Shown: positions 7,943 to 16,358 of the stretch, piece after piece | Numbering within the stretch: the first letter of the stretch is position 1 | Layout of the letters: every line of letters begins with the position of its first letter | Assembly: GCF_004798705.1 (NCBI RefSeq) | Contig: NZ_CP039290.1 | Span: 310,001-374,000 of the forward strand | Direction: 5' to 3' | Length of the DNA stretch: 64,000 nt | DNA from: Arthrobacter sp. PAMC25564 | GTDB taxonomy: Bacteria > Actinomycetota > Actinomycetes > Actinomycetales > Micrococcaceae | Translations under genes and position numbers: made by a program | Notes under the pieces: generated by a model | Seen by the model: only the letters and a program-made list of their open reading frames with translations | Database searches by the model: none | Told to the model about the DNA's origin: nothing

Positions 7943-9139
7943 CTAATTCCCCTCCTGCTGCCGGACCCGGTCCAGGTAGGGACGGGCCCGCTCCAGCCCC
8001 GCCTCAAGGGCGTGGACGGTGCCTTCCATGCTCTTGTTGGCCTGGGAGCGGAAGGTGTCGATCGCGTCCATTGTCTGGAAGACGTTGTCGAAGGCTTTCT
8101 GCAGGGTCTCCACGCTGACTCCGGAACTGGCCGCCTGCTGGTGGATGCGCGCCGTCTGGTCCTTGAGCATCTCGGAAGTCTTGAGGATCATGTTGTTCGT
8201 TGTGGTGTTGATGGCATCGATCTGGTCCAGCACCATCTTCTGGTTGGCCAGCGCCTGGGCCACAATAACGGCGGTCCGCAGCGCGGAGATCGTTGTGGTG
8301 CGCGCCCGCTCCACACCCTTGATCAGCTCGGTGTTGTTCTTGCGGATCATGTCGATGGCCAGGTAACCCTGCACAGAGACGGCCAGCTGCGTCAGGATGT
8401 CCTGGTGGCGCTGCCTGATCGGGTACAGCACATCCGAGTCGAGGGTGTTGGCTTCTTCGACCTGGCCCGCCAGCTTCATCTGATCGATCCGGTCGGCGGT
8501 TGCGGCGTCCAGGGCCTTCGCGAAGACCGCGTACTCGCTCAGGCCCTGCATGGTTTCCCACAACTGGGTCTTTTCCTGGGCGAGCGCGGCATTGTCCTTG
8601 AGCAGCTCGTCCTGCCCGGACATCAGGGACTTGATGATCTTGTCCAGCTGGGTCTGGGCGGTCTCATACTTCTGGAAGTACTTCGCGAGTTTGTTGCCGC
8701 CCGGGATGATCCCAAGGATCTTGCGGCCAACGCTCAGGTCAGCTTCGTTGGGGGTGAGGTCTTCGACCGTGGACCGGAGTTCACCGAGCGTTGCCGCCAC
8801 GTGCACCTGGGCGCTGCTGCCCGACTTCTTCGCGCTGGCCAACGAAGTGGAGGACCGTTCCAGGAGCCGGCTCGAGGTGCTGGCGGAGGACACCAGCTGC
8901 TGGCCCGCCAGCCGGTTGATCCCGTCAATTTTGCTCGTGTACTCGGGGCTGTGCGGGTTCATCGCGGCGACTTCGCTGACAAAGGCCCGCGCCTGCGCAT
9001 TGATCTCCTGCTGGCGTTCAGCCGGAACCGGGACCATGCCCGGGGCGTCGTCGACCTTGACGATGTCCAGGCTCTCCGGAGCGTTCAGGACGAGCGGCGT
9101 CGAGGCCGCGGTGTCAGGCGGGGTGAGTTGCATGCTCAT
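7943..9139 (-). CDS. telA: TelA-family toxic-anion resistance protein
   Basis: This 398-residue cytoplasmic, almost wholly alpha-helical protein matches TelA/KlaA (toxic anion resistance): a variable Pro-rich N-terminus, then LAGQQLVSSASTSSRLLERS, a central GRKILGIIPGGNKLAKYFQKYETAQ-type block and long coiled-coil helices (about residues 175-390). The ATG at 9139 is chosen because AAGGAAAGAGAG precedes it; the frame extends 38 codons upstream without a good start, into the preceding TerD gene. TelA proteins accompany TerD/TerC systems and protect against tellurite, some antibiotics and phage. The biochemical role is not settled. Confidence 0.92.
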   Translation of the reverse strand: MSMQLTPPDTAASTPLVLNAPESLDIVKVDDAPGMVPVPAERQQEINAQARAFVSEVAAMNPHSPEYTSKIDGINRLAGQQLVSSASTSSRLLERSSTSLASAKKSGSSAQVHVAATLGELRSTVEDLTPNEADLSVGRKILGIIPGGNKLAKYFQKYETAQTQLDKIIKSLMSGQDELLKDNAALAQEKTQLWETMQGLSEYAVFAKALDAATADRIDQMKLAGQVEEANTLDSDVLYPIRQRHQDILTQLAVSVQGYLAIDMIRKNNTELIKGVERARTTTISALRTAVIVAQALANQKMVLDQIDAINTTTNNMILKTSEMLKDQTARIHQQAASSGVSVETLQKAFDNVFQTMDAIDTFRSQANKSMEGTVHALEAGLERARPYLDRVRQQEGN

Positions 9140-9171
9140 TGGTGCGTCTCTCTTTCCTTGGTCGCGGAGTC

Positions 9172-9753
9172 TTAGTCGAGCTGGACGCCGAAGTCCGCGG
9201 CAATGCCGGCCAGACCTGTCGCATAGCCCTGGCCGACTGCCTTGAACTTCCACTCCCCGTTGTGCCGGTACAGCTCCGCGAAAACCATGCAGGTCTCCGG
9301 CGCCGCATCCTCGCTGAGGTCGTAGCGGACCACCTCAGCGTCTGTGCCCTGGTTGACGACGCGGCAGTAAGCGGAGCGCACCTGGCCGAAGTTCTGCCGG
9401 CGGGCCTCCGCCTGGTCGATCGAGACGACGAAGACGATCCGCTCAACGTCTGCCGCCACGGCTGACAGTTCGACGGCGATCACTTCGTCGTCGCCGTCGC
9501 CGGCACCGGAACGGTTGTCCCCCTTGTGGACGACCGAGCCGTCGGCTGCCGCCGGCTGGTTGTAGAAGATGAAGTCCGCTGAAGTACGGACCTTTCCGTC
9601 GGCTCCGAGGAGGAGCGCCGAGGCGTCCAGGTCGAACGCGTCGCCGGCTGTCGTACGTGGGTCCCAGCCCAGACCGACGAGGACCTTGTTCAGTCCGGGA
9701 TCGGTCTTGGTGAGCGAGAGGTTGCTGCCTTTGGTCAGAGTCAGGCCGGCCAT
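9172..9753 (-). CDS. terD: TerD-family calcium-binding stress protein (copy 1)
   Basis: This 193-residue TerD protein starts at the ATG at 9753 with AAGGAG upstream. It has the full calcium-binding signature: LGWDPRTTAGDAFDLDASALLLG, FIFYNQ, the GDNRSGAGDGDDE acidic loop, then the C-terminal MVFAELYRHNGEWKFKAVGQ. It is about 80 percent identical by eye to the next copy upstream, so a tandem duplication is likely. TerD-family proteins act with TerC-type membrane proteins in tellurite and envelope-stress resistance. It is translated 32 nt ahead of telA. Confidence 0.93.
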   Translation of the reverse strand: MAGLTLTKGSNLSLTKTDPGLNKVLVGLGWDPRTTAGDAFDLDASALLLGADGKVRTSADFIFYNQPAAADGSVVHKGDNRSGAGDGDDEVIAVELSAVAADVERIVFVVSIDQAEARRQNFGQVRSAYCRVVNQGTDAEVVRYDLSEDAAPETCMVFAELYRHNGEWKFKAVGQGYATGLAGIAADFGVQLD

Positions 9754-9791
9754 GTTTGTGCTCCTTGTTTCAGTCGGGTGAAGTTGCGCTG

Positions 9792-9817
9792 GGTGGCCCG
9801 GGGGTTGCCGGGCCACC
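9792..9817 (-). terminator. Intergenic hairpin between the two terD copies
   Basis: GGTGGCCCGG and CCGGGCCACC form a perfect 10-bp stem with a 6-nt loop, starting 5 nt beyond the stop codon of the upstream terD. There is no U-tract, so it is more likely a partial terminator or an mRNA-stabilising end than a full stop. It could set different levels for upstream and downstream ter genes. Confidence 0.5.
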
Positions 9818-9822
9818 TCCTG

Positions 9823-10404
9823 CTAGTCCAGGACGATGCCGAAATCCGTGGCTACGCCATGGAGGCCGGAGGCGTAGCCCTGGCCGACGGCACGGAACTT
9901 CCACTCGCCGTTGTTGCGGTAGATCTCCGCAAAAATCATGCACGTCTCGGCGGCTGCGTCCTCGGTAAGGTCGTAGCGGACAACTTCGTTGTCGGTCTCC
10001 TGGTTCACAACCCGGCAGAAGGCGTCGCGCACCTGGCCGAAGTTCTGCCGCCGGGCCTCGGCCTGGTCGATCGACACGACGATGACGATCTTCTCGATGT
10101 CGGAGGCCACGGAGTCAAGATCAATCAGGATCTGCTCGTCGTCCCCTTCGCCCTCACCGGTGCGGTTGTCGCCCTGGTGCACGATCGCGCCGTCGGGCGA
10201 GGTCAGCTGGTTGTAGAAGATGAAGTCGTCGTTGGAGCGGACCTTGCCGTCGGCCCGGACGAGGAGCGCCGAGGCATCGAGGTCGAACTGCTCCCCCGCG
10301 GTGGTCCGCGGGTCCCAGCCGAGGCCGATCATGGCCTTGCGGAGGCCGGGGTCGGCTTTTGTCAGGGACAGGTTGCTGCCCTTGCTCAGAGTCAGGCTGG
10401 ACAC
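9823..10404 (-). CDS. terD: TerD-family calcium-binding stress protein (copy 2)
   Basis: This 193-residue TerD protein starts at a GTG at 10404 behind GAAGGAG. The canonical motifs are intact: GLGWDPRTTAGEQFDLDASALL, FIFYNQL, GDNRTGEGEGDDEQ and the C-terminal MIFAEIYRNNGEWKFRAVGQ. The repeated N-terminal SKGSNLSLTKADPGL is shared with the neighbouring copy. It probably forms part of a membrane-proximal Ter complex with the DUF475 protein. A strong hairpin follows the stop. Confidence 0.93.
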   Translation of the reverse strand: MSSLTLSKGSNLSLTKADPGLRKAMIGLGWDPRTTAGEQFDLDASALLVRADGKVRSNDDFIFYNQLTSPDGAIVHQGDNRTGEGEGDDEQILIDLDSVASDIEKIVIVVSIDQAEARRQNFGQVRDAFCRVVNQETDNEVVRYDLTEDAAAETCMIFAEIYRNNGEWKFRAVGQGYASGLHGVATDFGIVLD

Positions 10405-10441
10405 GTGTTACTCCTTCGGTGGGCTGGGACTAAACAGTAGC

Positions 10442-11032
10442 TCAGAGCGCAGACGCCGCGACGCCGAGGACGTCAACGGCCGTGCGGCCGTTGGCCGGGG
10501 TCCCGACCGCCTGGAAGCTCCAGGCGTGGCCGTTCCGCGAAAGCTTCGACATGATCATTGCCGTGTTCGGGCCGGACTCCGTGAGATCGTAGCGGGCGAC
10601 TTCCGGGCTGCCCGCGACGGAGTCGTCGATGACCCGGCAGAAGGCGTTCTGGACCATGTTGAAGGTCTGCTGGCTGTAGCTGGTGATGACGAAAACGATG
10701 TGCTGGACCGCCGGCGAGACGTCGGGCAGGTTCACCATGAGGGTCTCGTCGTCGCCGTCCCCGGCGCCGGTCAGGTTGTCACCGGTGTGGCGGATGGCGC
10801 CGTCCTTGCTGGTGAGCTGGTTGAAGAAGACCGTGTCCAGGTGCTTACCGTCGCCGTCGAACAGGATGGCCGAGGCATCCAGGTCGATTTCGACCGTCTT
10901 GGTTCCGCCGAAGAATCCCTTCTTGGCCGGAACGGCAGAGTCCCAGCCGAGACCCAAGCGGACGTTTGTCAGGGAGTCACCGTTCTGCTTGGTCAGCGAC
11001 AGTGACTGGCCCTTCTGCAAACTCAAACCCAT
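10442..11032 (-). CDS. TerD-family protein with an insertion (copy 3)
   Basis: This 196-residue TerD paralogue has intact calcium motifs (VEIDLDASAILFDGDG, VFFNQLTSKDG, GDNLTGAGDGDDE). Compared with the two copies downstream it has a short basic, glycine-rich insertion before the DLDASA strand (VPAKKGFFGGTKTVE) and a different C-terminus ending TAVDVLGVAASAL, with LSRNGHAWSFQAVG in place of LYRNNGEWKFRAVG. This resembles the TerZ-like side of the family. It is the first cytoplasmic ter gene after the DUF475 gene (51-nt gap). Confidence 0.9.
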   Translation of the reverse strand: MGLSLQKGQSLSLTKQNGDSLTNVRLGLGWDSAVPAKKGFFGGTKTVEIDLDASAILFDGDGKHLDTVFFNQLTSKDGAIRHTGDNLTGAGDGDDETLMVNLPDVSPAVQHIVFVITSYSQQTFNMVQNAFCRVIDDSVAGSPEVARYDLTESGPNTAMIMSKLSRNGHAWSFQAVGTPANGRTAVDVLGVAASAL

Positions 11033-11083
11033 TGATTTACTCGCTTCTCATCGTGGTGGTTGGGGATTTTGTACCGTGGTGGA

Positions 11084-12196
11084 CTAGCTGTTCAGATCGG
11101 CCGGTTGCAGCGATTCGTTCTGTTCGCCGGCAGCGGCCCGCTTGTTGCGACGGACGGAGCCGGCGAAGGCGGCTCCGATGAACACGACGCCGATCAGGCC
11201 GGTCACGATCTCGTTGATGGGAACCACGATCGTGACCAGCAGGATCACGGCCAGAGCGCCGATGGCCCAGTGCGCCCCGTGGTCGAGGTATTCGTATTCG
11301 TCCAGCGTCCCCTGGCGGACCAGGAAGACCGTCAGGGAGCGGACGAACATGGCACCGATGAAGCCCAGTCCCAGGGCGATGATGATCGGATCCGAGGTGA
11401 TGGCGAAGGCGCCGATGACGCCGTCGAAGGAGAAGGAGGCGTCAATGACTTCCAGGTAGAGGAACAGCATGAGGGCGGCTTTTCCGGCCACTTTTGCGGC
11501 TCCGGTGGGGCCTGAATGTACGACGATGTCAGCGTCATCGGCGTCGACATCACCGTCTGCGTCAACGTCGAAGAGGTTTCCGAGGCCGTTCACCAGGAAG
11601 TAGGTGATCATGCCCAGAAGACCCGCCAGCAAGACGATTCCTTGTTTGTCGCCAGCCACGCCACCGGCAACGGCCAGCGCGACCATGCCCAGAATCAGGG
11701 AGGCGCTGTCGAGCTTGCCCAGCTTGGCCAGCGGGATTTCAAGGAACTTGATCCACTTGATCTCGCGGTGGGCGAGGATGAAGTCCAGGAACAGCATCAG
11801 GAGGAACATTCCGCCGAACGCGGCAATCTGCGGATGCGCTTCGTGCAGCAGGTAGCCATAACTGCCGGGAGTGTGCGGGTCGCCCTTTTCCATCGCCAGG
11901 CTGACGGCTTCAACCGGGTTCAGCTGGGCTGTCACTCCGACAATCAGCAGCGGGAAGAGGATGCGCATCCCGAAGACCGCGATAATGACGCCCACGCTCA
12001 GGAACATCTTCTGCCAGAACGGGTTCATGCGTTCGAGGATTCGCGCGTTGACCACCGCGTTGTCGAAACTCAGGCTGATTTCAAGAATGCCCAGGATGAG
12101 GCAAAGAATTAGCGCCTGGGGGCCGCCGTAAAGGAAAGCCACCGCCAATGCGATGATGGTGACCGCTAACGACCAACCGAAAGTCTTGAAAAACAC
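11084..12196 (-). CDS. DUF475 (TerC/YkoY-like) integral membrane protein with acidic loop
   Basis: This 370-residue polytopic protein has about nine hydrophobic helices. The GTG at 12196 is chosen because AGGAG lies 10 nt upstream; the 13 extra residues back to 12235 are basic and lack a ribosome site. TerC-superfamily marks are SLSFDNAVVNARILE (residues about 41-55) and the matching EVIDASFSFDGVIGAF (249-264), the two acidic transmembrane motifs thought to carry a metal ion. Between helices, residues 210-223 read DVDADGDVDADDAD, an EF-hand-like calcium loop. It heads the ter operon and probably anchors TerD proteins at the membrane. Confidence 0.88.
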   Translation of the reverse strand: MFFKTFGWSLAVTIIALAVAFLYGGPQALILCLILGILEISLSFDNAVVNARILERMNPFWQKMFLSVGVIIAVFGMRILFPLLIVGVTAQLNPVEAVSLAMEKGDPHTPGSYGYLLHEAHPQIAAFGGMFLLMLFLDFILAHREIKWIKFLEIPLAKLGKLDSASLILGMVALAVAGGVAGDKQGIVLLAGLLGMITYFLVNGLGNLFDVDADGDVDADDADIVVHSGPTGAAKVAGKAALMLFLYLEVIDASFSFDGVIGAFAITSDPIIIALGLGFIGAMFVRSLTVFLVRQGTLDEYEYLDHGAHWAIGALAVILLVTIVVPINEIVTGLIGVVFIGAAFAGSVRRNKRAAAGEQNESLQPADLNS

Positions 12197-12293
12197 GCTC
12201 GAACAACTCCTGGAACGACGGGTCCTGGCCGGCAAATGACGGCAAGACGGCGAAAAACATCCCGGAAGTTATCCCCCAAGACTTCGTGCCAAC

Positions 12294-12299
12294 ATCATA
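12294..12299 (-). promoter_or_regulatory. Possible -10 element of the ter operon
   Basis: On the minus strand TATGAT lies about 100 nt upstream of the DUF475 GTG, in the only sizeable gap before the operon. No convincing -35 box is seen at 17 bp, so this is a weak call. The rest of 12197-12412 shows nothing else recognisable. Confidence 0.25.
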
Positions 12300-12412
12300 A
12301 CCGCAGGGTCCGACACTCTCTAGCCCGACGCCCGGCCATTTTTCAGCGGCGGCGGGTCGGGCCGGATCGGACATTCCGGGCGGCGCAGTCACCTGCCCAA
12401 CGTTCCTGGCCA

Positions 12413-12480
12413 CAAAAAAGTCCCCGTCGCCCGGGCTGGCCCCGCCGGATGCGGGGCCGGTCGGGACGACCGGGACTTTC
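12413..12480 (-). terminator. Rho-independent terminator of the 12499-12735 gene
   Basis: On the minus strand the RNA pairs AAAGTCCCGGTCG with CGACGGGGACTTT (one mismatch in 13), with an inner 8-bp GC stem (12438-12458), and ends in TTTTTT. It starts 19 nt past the small gene's stop, and isolates it from the ter operon downstream. Confidence 0.8.
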
Positions 12481-12498
12481 TGTTGAGGCTGGGTTCGG

Positions 12499-12735
12499 CT
12501 AGGCTCGCCGCACCTGGACGCCGTCGGATTTCAGGAAGATTTGGGTCTCGGACGGGTCCGCCGGGACCAGCCAGAGCACGTTGCCGCTCATCGAAATTTC
12601 TTCGACCTCACCGGCTGCCAAAGCTTGCGCGTGCTTGAGGATTTCGACCCGGTCTCCGGCCTTGAGGCTTCTCCAGTCGGAAACCGTGGTGGCGGATGCC
12701 TGGCGTCTGGACAAAACCGTCCCGCGTGCTTTCAT
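12499..12735 (-). CDS. Small conserved-looking hypothetical protein
   Basis: This 78-residue protein starts MKARGTVLSRRQASATT at the ATG at 12735, preceded by AAAGGGGTAG. An in-frame ATG at 12795 would add 20 residues but has no ribosome site. It has a short beta-rich pattern (LKAGDRVEILKHAQALAAGEVEEISMSGNVLWLVP) that suggests an SH3-like or Tudor-like barrel. No function is recognised. It is a single-gene unit, with its own terminator downstream and a relatively AT-rich 150-nt leader separating it from hutH. Confidence 0.6.
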   Translation of the reverse strand: MKARGTVLSRRQASATTVSDWRSLKAGDRVEILKHAQALAAGEVEEISMSGNVLWLVPADPSETQIFLKSDGVQVRRA

Positions 12736-12887
12736 TTGAACTTCTACCCCTTTGTATATGTTCTTTGCCACAACTTCGTTGGTATGGACTTTCATTTTTA
12801 CTACAGTTTCCGGGCCCCCGACGGCCGTGTTGCCAACTATTTCGGGGGCGCCGGAAATTGTTCATCTGAACTGCATTTTGTTTCTTC

Positions 12888-14480
12888 TCAGGCGAGATTT
12901 CCGACGGCGGATTCGGCCGCGGCCCGGACCGCGCCGGAGGCGAGCAGCCGGTCGGCCGCTTCAAGCTCCGGTGACAGGAACCGGTCCGTCCCCGGACCGT
13001 CGACGACGCCGCGCAGTGCGGCGATAACGGCCGTGCCGGCCGGCCCCGGCGTGAGGGCGCCGTCGGAGAGCTGGGTCCGGATGTCGAGCGCCCGGGCCGA
13101 GGTGACCAGTTCGATCGCCAGGACGCGGCGCAGGTTCTCAACCGCCTTCCGGAGCTTGCGGGCCGCGTGCCAGCCCATGGACACGTGGTCCTCCTGCATC
13201 GCGGAGCTCGGAATCGAGTCCACCGAGGCGGGAACGGCCAGCCGCTTGTTGTCCGAGACCAGCCCTGCCTGGGTGTACTGCGCGATCATCAGGCCGGAAT
13301 CGACGCCGGGATCCGCGGCCAGGAAGGCCGGCAGCCCGTGCGAGCGCGCCGGATCGAGCATCCGGTCGGTGCGGCGCTCGGCGATGGAGCTCAGGTCCGC
13401 GACGGCGATGGCGAGGAAGTCGAGGACGTAGGCTACCGGGGCGCCATGGAAGTTGCCGTTGGAGCTGACGCGTCCGTCGGGCAGGACCACCGGGTTGTCG
13501 ATCGCGGCGGCCAGTTCGCGGGAGGCGACGAGGGCCGCGTGGTCCACGGTGTCCCGGACGGCGCCGGCGACCTGGGGTGCGCAGCGCAGCGAGTAGGCGT
13601 CCTGGACCTTGGTGTCGTTGATCCGGTGCGAGGCCACGATCGGGGAGTTGGAGAGCACCCGGAGCATGTTGTCCGCGGAGGCGGCCTGGCCCGGGTGCGG
13701 CCGGAGCGCGGCGTGCAGCTCGGGCAGGAACACCTGGTCCGTGCCGAGCAGCGCCTCGACGCTGAGCGCGGCGGTGATGTCCGCCGTCGTGAGCAGCTGG
13801 CGGATGTCCGCGATGGCCATCAGCAGCATGCCGAGCATGCCTTCGGTGCCGTTGACGAGGGCCAGGCCTTCCTTCTCGGCGAGCGTGACCGGGGCGATCC
13901 CGTGCCCGGCGAGGAGTTCGGCGACAGCCCGTTCGCCCCGGCCGCCGTATGTCACGCCGTCGGGCCCTTCCGCTTCGCCTTCGCCCATCAGCACGAGGGC
14001 GCAGTGGGACAGCGGCGCGAGGTCCCCGGAGCAGCCGAGGGAGCCGAATTCGCGGACCACCGGGGTGATGCCGGCGTTGAGGACATCCACCATGGTCTGC
14101 AGCACCACCGGGCGGACGCCGGTGCGGCCGGAGGCGAGCGTCTTGGCGCGCAGGAACATGATGCCGCGGACCACCTCGCGTTCCACGGCCGGGCCCATGC
14201 CGGCGGCGTGGCTGCGGATCAGGGACTTCTGCAGCTGGGTGCGCAGCTCGTTGGGGATGTGCCGGTTGGCCAGCGCCCCGAAGCCGGTGGAAATGCCGTA
14301 GGCCGGGACCTCGCTGTGGGCAAGGCTGTCGATGTGGGCGCGGACCTTGGCGACGGCATCCAGGGCGTCCGGGTCGATGGTCACCTTTGCGTCGTGGCGG
14401 GCGACGGCGACGACGTCCTCGGGGGTGACGCCGCTGGAGCCGAGGGTGACGGTGAGCGGTTCGTGGGTTGTTAAGGTCAC
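12888..14480 (-). CDS. hutH: Histidine ammonia-lyase
   Basis: This 530-residue enzyme converts L-histidine to trans-urocanate and ammonia, the first step of histidine breakdown. The GTG start at 14480 overlaps the hutU stop as GTGA, so the pair is translationally coupled. The sequence has [17 protein letters not shown], the MIO-forming region [14 protein letters not shown] (Cys150-Ser151-Gly152, in place of the common Ala-Ser-Gly) and the downstream NGNFHG and [14 protein letters not shown] motifs. The Cys-Ser-Gly triad also occurs, as I recall, in streptomycete HutH, so it does not suggest inactivity. Length fits the family. Confidence 0.95.
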   Translation of the reverse strand: MTLTTHEPLTVTLGSSGVTPEDVVAVARHDAKVTIDPDALDAVAKVRAHIDSLAHSEVPAYGISTGFGALANRHIPNELRTQLQKSLIRSHAAGMGPAVEREVVRGIMFLRAKTLASGRTGVRPVVLQTMVDVLNAGITPVVREFGSLGCSGDLAPLSHCALVLMGEGEAEGPDGVTYGGRGERAVAELLAGHGIAPVTLAEKEGLALVNGTEGMLGMLLMAIADIRQLLTTADITAALSVEALLGTDQVFLPELHAALRPHPGQAASADNMLRVLSNSPIVASHRINDTKVQDAYSLRCAPQVAGAVRDTVDHAALVASRELAAAIDNPVVLPDGRVSSNGNFHGAPVAYVLDFLAIAVADLSSIAERRTDRMLDPARSHGLPAFLAADPGVDSGLMIAQYTQAGLVSDNKRLAVPASVDSIPSSAMQEDHVSMGWHAARKLRKAVENLRRVLAIELVTSARALDIRTQLSDGALTPGPAGTAVIAALRGVVDGPGTDRFLSPELEAADRLLASGAVRAAAESAVGNLA

Positions 14481-16180
14481 TTTGCGGTTCCTTCGTTCAT
14501 GGGGATGCGGACGCCGCGTTCCCTGGCGACCTCGACGGCGCGCTCGTAGCCGGCATCGGCGTGGCGGATGACGCCCATGCCGGGATCATTGGTGAGCAGG
14601 CGTTCGAGCTTTTCGGCGGCGAGGTCAGTGCCGTCGGCGACGGAGACCTGGCCGGCGTGGATGGAACGGCCGATCCCGACGCCGCCGCCGTGGTGGATGG
14701 AGACCCAGGTGGCTCCGGACGCGGTGTTGAGCAGGGCGTTGAGCAGCGGCCAGTCGGCGATTGCGTCCGAGCCGTCGGCCATGGCCTCGGTCTCGCGGTA
14801 CGGGGAGGCGACGGAGCCGGAGTCCAGGTGGTCGCGGCCGATCACGATGGGGGCCTTGACCTTGCCTTCCTTGACGAGCCGGTTGAACAGCAGTCCGGCC
14901 TTGGCGCGTTCGCCGTAGCCCAGCCAGCAGATCCGCGCCGGCAGGCCCTCGAACTCCACGCGCTCCTGTGCGGCGTCGATCCAGCGGTGCAGGTGCTTGT
15001 TCTCCGGGAACAGCTCCTTGATTGCCGCGTCGGTGACGGCGATATCCTCCGGGTCGCCGGAAAGGGCGACCCAGCGGAACGGGCCGAGGCCCTCGCAGAA
15101 CAGCGGGCGGATGTACGCCGGGACGAAGCCGGGGAATTCGAAGGCGCGGTTGTAGCCGCCCTTGCGGGCCTCGTCGCGGATCGAGTTGCCGTAGTCGAAC
15201 ACTTCGGCGCCGGCGTCCTGGAACTCGACCATGGCCTGGACGTGCCTGGCCATGGAGGTCTGGGCCTTCTTGGTGAAGCCCTCCGGGTCCGCGGCGGCCT
15301 CGCGGTGCCATTCCTCCACGGTGATGCCTTCGGGCAGGTAGCTCAGCGGGTCATGCGCGGAGGTCTGGTCCGTGACGATGTCCACGGTCAGCTCGCCGGC
15401 CTTATGGCGGCGCAGGATCTCGGGGAACACCGTGGCGGCGTTGCCGACGTAGCCGACGGACAAGCCACGGCGCTCTTCCTTGGCTTTGATGACCTTGGCG
15501 ATCGCGGCGTCGAGGTCGGTCTCCACCTCGTCGAGGTAGCGCTTGCCGGCGCGGCGGCGCAGGTGGGCCTCGTCGACGTCGACGATCAGGCAGGCGCCGT
15601 CGTTCAGGGTGACGGCGAGCGGCTGCGCGCCGCCCATACCGCCGCAGCCGCCGGTGAGCGTCAGGGTGCCGGCGAGCGTACCGTTCTCGTCCCCGGTGAG
15701 TTTGCGGGCGATCGCGGCGAAGGTTTCGAAGGTGCCCTGCAGGATGCCCTGGGTGCCGATGTAGATCCAGGATCCGGCGGTCATCTGGCCGTACATCATC
15801 AGGCCCTCGGCCTCGAGCCGGCGGAACTCGGGCCAGTTGGCCCAGTCGCCGACGAGGTTGGAGTTGGCCAAGAGCACCCGCGGCGCCCATTCGTTGGTGC
15901 GGAACACGCCGACCGGCTTGCCGGACTGGACCAGCAGGGTCTCGTCCTTCTCCATGGTTTCCAGGGTGCGGGTGATCGCGTCGAACGCGGCCCAGGACCG
16001 GACGGCCCGGCCGGTGCCGCCGTAGACCACCAGGTCATCGGGGCGTTCGGCGACCTCGGGATCCAGGTTGTTCATCAGCATCCGCAGCGGGGCTTCCGTC
16101 TGCCAGGACTTGGCGGTGAGCGTGGTGCCGCGGGCTGCTTTGACCGGGCGGGCACCGGTGGTGAAATCGGCGGGTGCCAT
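14477..16180 (-). CDS. hutU: Urocanate hydratase
   Basis: This 567-residue, NAD+-dependent enzyme adds water to urocanate to give imidazolone propionate. The ATG at 16180 is preceded by AAGGAGCCCCTC. Urocanase marks include [34 protein letters not shown], the NAD-site glycine run [17 protein letters not shown], and [18 protein letters not shown] near the C-terminus. hutH follows with a GTGA overlap. A copy of the candidate hut operator is 97 bp upstream. Confidence 0.96.
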   Translation of the reverse strand: MAPADFTTGARPVKAARGTTLTAKSWQTEAPLRMLMNNLDPEVAERPDDLVVYGGTGRAVRSWAAFDAITRTLETMEKDETLLVQSGKPVGVFRTNEWAPRVLLANSNLVGDWANWPEFRRLEAEGLMMYGQMTAGSWIYIGTQGILQGTFETFAAIARKLTGDENGTLAGTLTLTGGCGGMGGAQPLAVTLNDGACLIVDVDEAHLRRRAGKRYLDEVETDLDAAIAKVIKAKEERRGLSVGYVGNAATVFPEILRRHKAGELTVDIVTDQTSAHDPLSYLPEGITVEEWHREAAADPEGFTKKAQTSMARHVQAMVEFQDAGAEVFDYGNSIRDEARKGGYNRAFEFPGFVPAYIRPLFCEGLGPFRWVALSGDPEDIAVTDAAIKELFPENKHLHRWIDAAQERVEFEGLPARICWLGYGERAKAGLLFNRLVKEGKVKAPIVIGRDHLDSGSVASPYRETEAMADGSDAIADWPLLNALLNTASGATWVSIHHGGGVGIGRSIHAGQVSVADGTDLAAEKLERLLTNDPGMGVIRHADAGYERAVEVARERGVRIPMNEGTAK

Positions 16181-16276
16181 GAGGGGCTCCTTCGTGTCTT
16201 GAATGGTTCCGGGAAGAGGTTCTGTATCAACTAAAGCCTGCCCGCGGCCCCGGAAACAGGGCCTGCGGGCGGGTGC

Positions 16277-16293
16277 TGTCCGGGATTCCAGAC
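16277..16293. promoter_or_regulatory. Candidate hut operator upstream of hutU
   Basis: TGTCCGGGATTCCAGAC matches the reverse complement of 17341-17357 at 16 of 17 positions. The arms TGTC and GAC are symmetric around GGGATTCC. It lies in the only intergenic space before hutU, so it is a likely binding site for the adjacent IclR protein. Confidence 0.6.
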
Positions 16294-16358
16294 CCAACTG
16301 ACTCGCAGTTGTTGTCGTTTTGAGGCGTCAAAACGACAACTAGTGCGAGCTAGTTGGG
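16293..16358. repeat. 66-bp near-perfect palindrome spanning the iclR stop codon
   Basis: Two 31-nt arms, 16293-16323 and 16328-16358, pair at 27 of 31 positions around the 4-nt centre GGCG. The inner 13 bp (GTTGTCGTTTTGA / TCAAAACGACAAC) pair perfectly, and the outer CCCAACT and CTCGCA blocks are also repeated. The right arm encodes the last few residues and stop of iclR. It may be a terminator for iclR, but there is no U-tract; a REP-type palindromic element is the alternative. Confidence 0.8.
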
